NCBI GenBank assembly: GCA_027600665.1
Contig: JADGJL010000155.1
Location: forward strand, 1 to 36,627
Origin: Irineochytrium annulatum
Taxonomy: Eukaryota; Chytridiomycota; Chytridiomycetes; Chytridiales; Chytridiaceae
DNA length: 36,627 nucleotides
Direction: 5' to 3'
Below are positions 9,566 to 18,032 of this stretch, in pieces. The notes below the pieces were generated by a model that searched no databases, was not told the origin of the DNA, and saw only the letters and a list, made by a program, of their open reading frames with translations. How positions within the stretch are numbered: the stretch's first letter is position 1; every line of letters begins with the position of its first letter. A program made the translations under genes and the position numbers.

Positions 9566-10093
9566 CCGACAGGACAAGCTTTTTTCTGACCGAAGGTTCC
9601 CCGGGAGCCAACACCTCACCCTGCGAACAGCCTTCCTCGAACGCCTGGAAGGCCACACTTTATGCTGGTGGCAGGAACCGCCACAAGGAGACGGGCAACA
9701 TGATGAAACGCGTTCGAGTGTAGGATGCCCAGGTTGAGCGATGCAGCCATCCTGAAAGTCGGGACATAGGCATCCGTACTCTTTAGCTTAGAGCTACCAG
9801 TATTCCCGTCGACCCGAACCGCATCCTGCGACAGGCGATGCTGGCCAGAAGGGAAAAGAAACACTGGTGGCCGCGGCGTCTCAGAGTCCGCATTTTATGT
9901 CTCTCCTCGTCATTACGTATCAGATATGCGTTGACTATTTTCTTCGTTGAAAGAAACGAAGAGCTCATTTCCGTTCTGTATAAAGTTGGTCCATTAGAAG
10001 ATCCAGATCTATATCACCCATGGTGGGGACCGTGGAGGAGGAGGTACAAAAGCCATACGAGAGGGTCCAGCGTTTTGCAGTCACACCATCGCG
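9566..10093. other. Intergenic upstream of the S41-like gene
   Basis: No supported gene. A TATAAA at 9979-9984 lies about 110 bases before the next ATG. A minus-strand open frame at 9616-9864 has no recognisable family. Confidence 0.45.
9979..9984 (+). promoter_or_regulatory. TATA box of the S41-like gene
   Basis: TATAAA about 110 bases upstream of the ATG at 10094. Confidence 0.5.
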
Positions 10094-13077
10094 ATGCGCA
10101 CCCCGCAGGTCCAGGCCGTCGCCGCGGCCGTTGTCGTCGCCGGCGGCATGTCCGCCATGGCGATCGTCAGTGAGTTCCTTGAACTCAGTCGACCCTGATC
10201 TAATGGTTGAACCTCCCAGACCCCCCTACCATCCCCTCGCCCGCCATCTCCTCGGCCTGCGGGGGACTCTTCAGCAACTCGACCTCCTACAAAGGCTCGG
10301 AGGTCCTGGCTTGCTTCAACGCGTTCCCGATCACGTCAAAGAACATATCCGAGTAAGTTGGAGCGAGTCCGTTCTTTCAGATCAATCTTTCCTAAACTCT
10401 GTAAACTATTTCTTCAACAGTTTCGTGAGCGCGTTGAAATACTACTTGCCCTTCGCCGCAAACGTGGATCTTCTGAAGTCGAACAAGGGGGTTGACCTGG
10501 GTGGCCTCTTGGACGGCGTCGCCGCCGACGGGAGCGTTACGAACGAGTTCCAGATGCACGGGAAGATTGTTTCGGCGCTCACAACAAACCTCCCATGGAA
10601 TGCGGGGTATGCTTTAACCTACTGCTGGGACTTATCAGCGGCAGTACTTCGTTTTAAACTTGCCTGTACTCAATTCTCTTCATTTTAAGATATGGCTACT
10701 CGGCTGGGTGCTTCTCGAGTTGGGTCTTTTTGCAGCCTTGGACGACGGATTTGATCCTTCAGTCGACAGGCCCGGCCTTTTACCTGGGCAGACCCTACGC
10801 CGACATCAAGATCGAGGAGGGTTATCACGCGGCTGCATTCGCGGCTGCGACGACCGCCTTCGCCTCTACCCTCAATGGCAACCCTGCTAAGTACGTGGGC
10901 TATCAGATTACAAGCATCAACGGACAGGATCCGGCGGTGAGCTCCCATATTGCTTTTAGCACAAAGTCTTCACATTAAACTTTGGCGACTTAAACAGGTG
11001 CATCTCATCAAACTTAGCAAACGATCTGGCTACTTTGATTCATTGAACGTAATGAGCACCAGATACTATCGCCACGACGACGCCGACGCGATAGATGGGG
11101 AGCGCTCATTAGGCCCTTTCGTCGGACTCCTCACAGCGGCCTCCCAAGTGTACGACAGCTTCTACCAAAGCGACGTCACCTACACGCTGAAGGGGCCGTC
11201 TGGGGACACCGTTTCCGTGACGGTGCCCTGGCAGGCTATCTTCGTGGCACACGCCGACTTTGGCCACCCGATGAACATCAACGACTACTACGAATTCTAC
11301 TGCGTCGCCGCGGACTATTGGACGGCCCTGCGCCGTCGCAACAGGAAGCAGATGGCGGTTCGCGCAATGCCCAACCAGCCGGCGCCGAAATTCGTCGGTC
11401 GGCGCGATTCCACATCCCTTCAACCCTTGTTCTCCGATAACCATAGCAGCGCCTTCTACATGGTCACACCGGAAGTGGGCGTCTGGGCACCTAAGATCTA
11501 CATTACCGACTACGACGTGGCCGCCTGGCCCAATAACTTCGCATCGTTCGACCACGGGGTGCGCGCCCTCAGCACCGCGGGGGCCAAGACACTTGTCCTC
11601 GACCTCTCCGATGTCGCCTCGGCATGGGTTCCCTGCGCGGGTTCTCTCCTCGCGAAGTACTTCTTCGGCGCGGCTGCCCTTCAGTTCGAATATGATTTCG
11701 CCGTCCCGTACCCGAAGTACCTTCACAACACCCAAGTGCGGGGCCGCGGAGGGTACGGCGAGATGCTTCTAGGCATCGTTAGCACCAGCAACACTAGCAG
11801 TTTCGGCACGCTTGGCTACAACCCCGTGCGAAGCTCGGCCAGCGTATCGACACCCGTCACGGTCCGCGGCACGCAGCGCTCCCCCCGCTTCACCGTCGCG
11901 TGCGACATACACGTCAACGGCACCTTCCAGACCTCCCCCTTCGCGGTATCCTCGCTCATTATCCTGTCCAACGGCATCTGCTTCGGCGCCTGCGCCGAGT
12001 TCGTCTACCAAGCGCAGCAGCAGAAGGTCCAGACGTTCGTCTTTGGAACCGCGAAATCGGGCGGGCTCGCGACCTATGCGCCCGCGACCTTCACGGCGCC
12101 AATCGAGGAGGTTGCGCAGAACTACCGGATGGAGATGGTAGATATGGACGGAACCGATGGCCACCCGGCCGACGATCAGCCGTTCGTGACCTACAGTGCT
12201 TACCTCGACTTCCCCTCCATCAGCGTGTACTTGCCTGGGACGCCAGAGGGGGACGCTGGGATGCCGGTGGACATGTTGCAGGCGCCCATCGCGGATGCGG
12301 GGGTTTACTTGCCCGTCAAAAATGTGACGGACACATTTGGCATCTGGACGGCCCTCGCGGGTCAGATGGGGGGCACGCCCGCGACGTTCGCGGACGGTGC
12401 GACGACACCCTCCGCGGGGGCGGCGGGCGGGTTCGCTGTCGACTCTGGGTCCTCCTCAAAGCCACAGCTAGCGGTTATCATTGGTGTTGGTGCGTATCCT
12501 TTGTACACATCTTCTTGTCCCGCGTGACTGAGTCAGGGTTCAAACTATAATGGTAGCTTGCGGCGCCGCCGTCCTGATTATCATCGCCGGTATCGTCGCC
12601 TTCCTCATCTTCCGTCGCAACCGGGCAAAGAAGGCCACCGCCACGGCGACCCCGGGCAATGCGTCCACCACCCCGAATATACCTTACGGCGTTCCGCAGC
12701 AGCAGCCCTTCGCGCCACCTCCGCAAAACATGGCCTACGCCTATCAGGCACAGAACCTAAACGGTCAGAACGGTTACGGCCAGCAGCCGATGCCGTATCT
12801 GTCTGCCCAGCCACCGGCCTCAGTTGACTTCCAGCCCCAGTACGTGGCCGAGCAGCCAGCTCAAGGCCAGGATGTCTCGTCCGACCTCCTTGCGTCTAAC
12901 GGCCAGCATCAGCCCGGGTTTGGAGCCTATGACGAGCCGAAAGTGCCGGGTCGCCCAGTGGCCGAGCAGCCAAAACACGGTGCAGATGTCTCTTCCGACC
13001 TCCAGGCGTCGAACGGCCAGCATCAACTCAAAGCGCCAGCTCGTACGGTGTCATATGCCGGGGTGGGTCCCCGGTAG
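10094..13077 (+). CDS. Membrane-anchored S41-peptidase-like protein, probably catalytically inactive
   Basis: Six exons: 10094-10169, 10220-10352, 10421-10606, 10690-10936, 10998-12489 and 12557-13077; 884 aa in frame. An N-terminal signal peptide (MRTPQVQAVAAAVVVAGG) leads to a large ectodomain resembling fungal CPAF/ustP-type S41 proteins: GYGYSAGCFSSWVFLQPW, YVGYQITSINGQDPA (PDZ-less substrate region), KTLVLDLSD, SNGICFGACAEFVYQAQ and FGTAKSGGL. At the places where active relatives carry the catalytic His (Asp-Gly-His), a Gly-rich motif after LxxDxS, and the Ser between two Cys, this protein has Asn-Ala-Gly-Tyr (Tyr133), DLSDVASAW (about 416) and CFGAC (Gly544). A Ser/Gly-rich linker precedes a single span at about 705-730 (AAVLIIIAGIVAFLIF) and RRNRAKK, then a Gln/Pro-rich cytoplasmic tail. 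Likely a surface receptor or scaffold rather than a protease; this is an inference from alignment by memory. Confidence 0.8.
12844..13026 (+). repeat. Two copies of a 23-residue repeat in the S41-like cytoplasmic tail
   Basis: Units 12844-12912 and 12958-13026 (offset 114 bp, 38 residues) each encode VAEQP, then D-V-S-S-D-L and ASNGQHQ. The repeat lies in the predicted cytoplasmic tail. Confidence 0.85.
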
Positions 13078-13972
13078 ACAGCGGATTTGACCTCGACCTT
13101 TGCATTTATGGAGCGTCACCTTTCTGCGGACTCTTTTGTGCACTTCTGCTGTCTATGGCTTGAGGCACATGCTCTTAGCTATCTATACCGTTTACTATGT
13201 CATTTTTTTTGGAGACGACCTGCACCCCCTTGCCATTTAAACTCTTATTTGAGCGCACTTCTCGTTCGGCGGCCTTGGCTTACACCCATTTTCTGAAATG
13301 CCGGTGATTCTATGCTTCCGTAAATATATCATTATAACCTCTCTGGTCAAACACTGCGTTTCCGTTGAATAGATTTGCCCCTTACGCCTGCGCCTGTCAT
13401 TCCGCGTGCCCGCTAACTGTATATACTGCTGCTTCCTTGCATCCACCCCGTTGAACGTCGACATCCTTGTGGCAGCGAGCGGTTTTGAAGGCCACATCGT
13501 CGTGGAGGGACGATGGCGCCTCGTCCGTCGCGATGGGGACGGCCTTCTGTGCGCGGTTGCGGCGGACACGATAACTGGCCTCGATCAACCATAGGACGAC
13601 CTTGCCGCAAGTTTCGTGAATAATAATATTGTTTTCTCTTTAAAACGCTGAGAAGCAACGCGCTAACACCTGCTGAAAGGCTAAACTTGCTTTCGAGGGC
13701 CCCGTCGGCGATCAGGCCTCGGCAGGCGTCGTACCAATATCCGCGCAAACGTCGCTGATGTCCCCGTCGATCTGCCCCGGGATAATGTCCGTCCCGGTTC
13801 CGCACCCACGGAGAGGAGGTCGATCGAGGAGGAGGAGGGACTTTATGAGGGCTCGAGGCCAGCGTGTCGCAGGTAACGGTGAAGCGGGACAAACGAGGGG
13901 AGCCGCGGACAATATTAGCGGGACGGTGGGTGACCCGTCAGGCAAACGACCTGACTGCAGAGGGTGGGGCCA
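13078..13972. other. Intergenic, no gene seen
   Basis: Between the S41-like gene and its decayed copy. Short open frames on both strands (for example 13413-13892 minus) lack recognisable features. Confidence 0.45.
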
Positions 13973-15210
13973 ATGCGCACCTCGGTTGCCCTCGTCTCCC
14001 TCGCGGCGGCCGTCGCCGTCCATTCGACCGATGCCCGTGAGTGCTCGATCCTCGCTTTTTCTTCGGCCGCTTGCTGACCTCGCGTGAAATAGAGACCGTA
14101 ACGAGCCAACAGGTTGCCGCACGTTCCGGCCCTACCAACAAGAGGTCGGCGCACGCTGCCTCGGATTTGCTGGCCTGCTTCAAACCTTCGCGATAACTCA
14201 GGATAACCCAGAAGGAGGTCTGGCAGCATGTTAACGCCTTTAAGTATTACTTGTCCCTGGCTACCAATCTTAACCTCGTCACGTCCTTGGGCGGCATTGA
14301 CCTCTCTGCCAGACTATCAACGGCCATGACGTTGTGGTATGTTTTTTCAATGGACTGCTCCTTTACGTTTGGTCGCTTATCTCATTTCTGCTCCAGCCCT
14401 TTTTGATAGCCCTTGGTGGTCGCAATGGTGTCTTGAACTCCAAAGACATCAACATCAGCACACGGAGATTTATTATGGCTGGCAAGCGGGCTACGAACTC
14501 TCACCCGAGCCTTAATTCGAGCCAGCTTTATGATCCCTACTTTCAGAAAAACGTGGGAGTATGTCCTCATGGGGCCTCGTGGCGATACCGTAAGCCTCGC
14601 GGTGTCATGGCAGGCGCTGCATCTTGTGCGCGGACACGGACTCCCTCCAAAAATATTACGAAAACAACAGCTACCTTCCGGACGCTCGTATTGCCCGAGC
14701 CAAGCTATGCGGCCAGCAACGCGAGAGTTACAACGCCGTTTACTCGCTCGCGCGACCTCGTCCCGCCCGCAAGCCGTCTTCAAGTTGCATTGTCAAGTGA
14801 AAGCGGTCCACCCTCAAGGAGGCACGCAAGTTTTTTCACCCTTTTTACACGTAATGGAAGGACCGGATTCGCGAGACGGAGAGGTCGTTCTGACCCACCA
14901 GTAACATGCTCGGCGAAATCGCATTGTTCTTGTCGACATCCATATCGACAAGCGTGGTGGACTCGCTTCAACATCCCGATATCCCGATGGTTGGCTCAGG
15001 TGAGTAAATCTTCCCACCGTGTTACTGCATTAGCTGCCGTTCTATCTCGCATCTTTTTCGCAACAGCCTCCGCCTTCCGGATCCCTCGCAACATGTTCTT
15101 CATTGTGGTGACAACGCATCAAAGGATTTCAATCGTTGGTCGAAGGTCGAATTTGAAGTTGTTGACGTTTATTCAGCGTTCACATAAACTTAAAGTATCA
15201 AAATTTGGGC
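13973..15210 (+). pseudogene. Decayed paralogue of the S41-like gene
   Basis: Fragments in shifting frames match the upstream gene in order. ATG at 13973 starts MRTSVALVSLAAAVAV, a signal-like segment like the MRTP start of the intact gene; near 14163 LLACF matches VLACF; at 14237-14280 FKYYLSLATNLNL matches LKYYLPFAANVDL, followed by GGIDLSARL against GVDLGGLLD; at 14569-14625 GPRGDTVSLAVSWQAL matches GPSGDTVSVTVPWQAI. After about 14625 the frame shifts by one base and continues as DSLQKYYENNSY against INDYYEFY. Stops and the frameshift, and the loss of the downstream membrane span and tail, argue that it is not functional. The 3' limit is approximate. Confidence 0.75.
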
Positions 15211-15312
15211 GGGGTTAGGAATGAAGCTGAAGCATCGGATCGGAAAGATGAAAATACAATACAATATGAGCAATGAATTTTATCAAGAAAAGCCGTCGGC
15301 TGTCTGCTTCCT

Positions 15313-16059
15313 TCACTTCCTGTAGCCGTATCCGTAGTCAGAGGCCGTCACGCACGGGCTCTGGTGGTACTGCAGCCAAGGGTCGATGCTGCACTCGGTG
15401 CCAGCCGCGCACCTCATCTCAACCCATTCGCCGTGATCACACTGGTAGAAGACCGAACTCTCGCCGGACTCATCGCACTTGTAGTTCTGGCCCTTCCACG
15501 AGCCGGCGGAGGTCGAGCAGTCACCCTCGTCGCCGTAGGAGGGCGTGTAGCTGGGCTTTGAGGGAGGGTAGCTCGGCTTTGAGGGCGTGTAGCTAGGCTT
15601 CAAGGGAGTGTAGCTGGGCTTCGAGGGAGTGTAGGTCGGCTTCGGGGGCACGTAGCTCGGCGTGTAGCTTGGCTTGGCCGGCGTGTATGAAGGCTTCGAA
15701 GGAGCGTAGGACGGCTTCTTTGGCGCGTACGTGGGAGTGTAGGCGGGCTTCTTCGGGCTGTAAGCCGGTGGCTCCGGCGCGTATCCGCCGTGCGAAGGGT
15801 GGTAGTCGGCCACGCACGGGCTTTGGCGGTACTGGAGCCACGGCTCAACATCGCAGACGGTGCCGGCAGCGCAGGGCATGCGGACCCACTTGCCATGGTC
15901 GCACTGGTAGAAGACGGTCACGTCGCCGGACGCGTCGCACTTGTAGTTCTGGCCTTGGAAGGAGCCGCTGGAGGTTGAGCAGTCGCGCTCGTTGGAGTAA
16001 GACTCTGCGACGGCGACAGCCGAGATGGAGGCGACGGCAAGGAGGGTCGAAAAGAGCAT
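15313..16059 (-). CDS. Secreted protein with two CBM19-like chitin-binding modules
   Basis: A single exon of 248 aa. I chose the ATG at 16059 because MLFSTLLAVASISAVAVA is a signal peptide; an in-frame ATG 30 codons upstream would bury it. Two Cys-rich modules of about 60 residues bracket a hinge: each has DCSTS, GQNYKCD, VFYQCDHGxWV, CAAGTxC, PWLQYxQSPCV. The GQNYKC...CDHGKW...CAAGTVC pattern resembles the CBM19 chitin-binding family. The hinge is a tandem array of KPSYTPS-type pentapeptides rich in Pro, Tyr, Lys and Ser. A two-headed binder with a rigid hinge could cross-link or shield wall chitin or bind external chitin; this is an inference. No catalytic domain is present. Confidence 0.78.
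   Translation of the reverse strand: MLFSTLLAVASISAVAVAESYSNERDCSTSSGSFQGQNYKCDASGDVTVFYQCDHGKWVRMPCAAGTVCDVEPWLQYRQSPCVADYHPSHGGYAPEPPAYSPKKPAYTPTYAPKKPSYAPSKPSYTPAKPSYTPSYVPPKPTYTPSKPSYTPLKPSYTPSKPSYPPSKPSYTPSYGDEGDCSTSAGSWKGQNYKCDESGESSVFYQCDHGEWVEMRCAAGTECSIDPWLQYHQSPCVTASDYGYGYRK
15537..15783 (-). repeat. Pro/Tyr/Lys/Ser hinge repeats (KPSYTPS-type)
   Basis: About a dozen imperfect copies of a five- to seven-residue unit [KP]SYTPS/KPAYTP link the two chitin-binding modules. Repetition is visible at DNA level as GTAGCTxGGCTT units. Confidence 0.85.
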
Positions 16060-16116
16060 TGATGAGATGGTTGCAGGCCGTTGGTGTTGATGGTGGTTCG
16101 GAGAGTCCTGATAGTG

Positions 16117-16124
16117 TTTAAATA
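16117..16124 (-). promoter_or_regulatory. TATA-like element of the chitin-binding gene
   Basis: TATTTAAA on the minus strand, about 58 bases upstream of the chosen ATG at 16059. It lies inside the longer open frame, which supports the downstream start. Confidence 0.35.
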
Positions 16125-17204
16125 TGCTTATGTGACATGTCTCGGTCAAACTCGCTTCACTTCCACTTCACCGCCACAACGTGCCTCACCGAGCCTTCTT
16201 TCCAGCTAATGCCTTCCTCTCCGAGTTATCCTGGTGGCCTTAGCTCGTTAAGCAGACATCATATCAATTTGTGATTGAAGTATTGTTTCCCTTGGTCCAG
16301 CACACATGGACACTTCGTATCGTTTGCCGGCGCGCTTATTGCGAAGCGACCGGCACTTGGCATTCAGGGGAGTCTCATGGCTATTTCTCTCGTCGGTAGC
16401 CGTGGCGACGCTAGCCGGTGTGTGCACTGATCATATCTATTTCTAAATTTCAGTGAGAGCACTTGTTCGCCGGTTCTCTGGAGCTAGCCGATCCCAGCCA
16501 CAATATAAAACAGGTGCTTCTGCAAGTACCCTGAATATATGGCTCCGAGCCAACGCTCGCCACTGCGTGTTGCCCATTGATGCTACTCTGCATGTTCTTG
16601 CCCAGAGCCACATGGTGGCCGCTCCCCCTTCGCCCATACGTCGGCGACGGATTTAACAAGTGGGGCCATTAGACTCCAGTACTGCGTCTAGAAAAATTAA
16701 GTCACTGTTCAAATGCCTTGGACATCCAGATGGCGGGGGACCAGCGACGACGACGGCCATGACGGCGACGGCCTGCGTGAGCGACACCGTCAGCCGGACT
16801 CAAGTTCGCGCACCGCGAGCGGCTAAGAAAAGTAGACCTTGTGCGAGCCTGGTAAAGCGACATGGCATATCAGTCATCCAAAGCGGGGCCTTGGGAGAAA
16901 ACAACGACCGGCTATCTTTTTATATGTTTGTGATGAAGGATGTACGGAAGCTGCCGGATTGATATGCGACGCCGCAAAGAAACGTAGCAAAGTAATTAAC
17001 AATATTAGTTAGCAGAAAGATAGTGCGTCAAAGTCAGCAGCTGAGAAAAGAGTGATTAAAACCAAAATGTGACCTTCGGGGTCAACGAGTTCGCTTTGAG
17101 GTGTAATGCACAATCCGGCCACCCAGAAGAGAGGTCCTTTCCAGTAAATCCATATTGACAGTCATGCCAAACAAAGAAACATGAGGGATAGCGACATCGT
17201 TGGC
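16125..17204. other. Intergenic, no gene seen
   Basis: About 1.1 kb between the chitin-binding gene (minus) and the end of the proton channel gene (minus). Small open frames show no family. No tRNA or repeat found by eye. Confidence 0.45.
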
Positions 17205-17907
17205 TCAAGCAAGCACGGACTCGTGCATGCGCTGCAGTTCCTGCTCCAGCTGCTTGACCTTTTGCCGCAGCTTCTTGATCTCCGCCTCGTCCTCCTCCGT
17301 CAGCGTCATCGCAACACCGTCAATGACACGAACAACCCTCCATCCACGAAGTAGGATCAAGAGACCAAAAATCTCTTCCGCCCAGCCCTTCAGCGTCAAA
17401 TCCAACACGAGGGAAAGGATGACGACGCTGGCATCGAAAAAGTGGAGGCCCGAAGACGTAAAGTAACGGCTGCCGAAAACGTAGAAGCGGAGCAAGATTT
17501 CAACTGTAGAAAGTCAGCGGCATACAGCTAAGGTGATGCTTACCAATAAAAAGAACAAGAATTCCTGTTGACAACACATGCAAGAGCTCCATGACCCAGG
17601 GCTCTTCCTTCTTCTCCCCGCCGCACCGATCTTCCATAGGTCAGCCAGAATGATCAAGAATTAACGATCACACCCTCAATGGAGAAGACGATCTCCGCGA
17701 ACACGATCACCAGATCGCACAGCGTCAGGCCGATGACTGTCCAGTGAACGTATTTGCTCTCTAAGATCTCGGCCAAGAAGCTGGATCTGCCGGGAAGCGG
17801 TTTCTCGTCCTCGGTAGCCGGCGCAACATCGTCATCCTGCAGGACATCAGTACAGTACGAAGGAAGATCCCGCCACCAACAAGGAGAGGCGTTTGTTCCG
17901 AAGCCAT
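17205..17907 (-). CDS. Voltage-gated proton channel Hv1
   Basis: A voltage-sensor-only channel that passes protons across the plasma or vesicle membrane. Proposed exons (minus): 17907-17881, 17836-17674, 17630-17544, 17503-17205; 191 aa, starting MASEQTPLL. The first intron is 44 nt with a GTTGGT donor; the ATG is the best available because the longer frame reaching 17944 has only GTG upstream. S1 has LTLCDLVIVFAEIVF with the Asp equivalent to human D112; S2 has ELLHVLS and LFIVEILLRF (H140 and E153 equivalents); S3 has FFDASVVILSLVLD; S4 has LLRGWRVVRVIDG with the three spaced Arg and conserved Trp. A C-terminal heptad segment (IKKLRQKVKQLEQELQRM) predicts a dimerising coiled coil. The human H193 position lacks His and N214 is Asp. 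The N-terminus is the least certain part. Confidence 0.9.
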
Positions 17908-18032
17908 CTTCCACGCAGACTGGCTGGCTGGGGATGTCGGGCACACAGTTCGCTGGCGTGGAATTTTACAGCCGCGATCACCAACCTCTCTTGAGGCCCC
18001 GACACAGGCGTGATCCCGACCACCACGGACGA
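17908..18032. promoter_or_regulatory. Compact divergent promoter, Hv1 / ARF-GEF
   Basis: Only about 125 bases separate the proposed divergent start codons, so both genes must share this upstream region. No TATA box is obvious. Confidence 0.4.

Noticed and set aside
17837..17944. Hv1 starting in the longer uninterrupted frame
   Set aside because: That frame has no ATG upstream (GTG only), while a short exon beginning MASEQTPLL joins in phase through a 44-nt intron.
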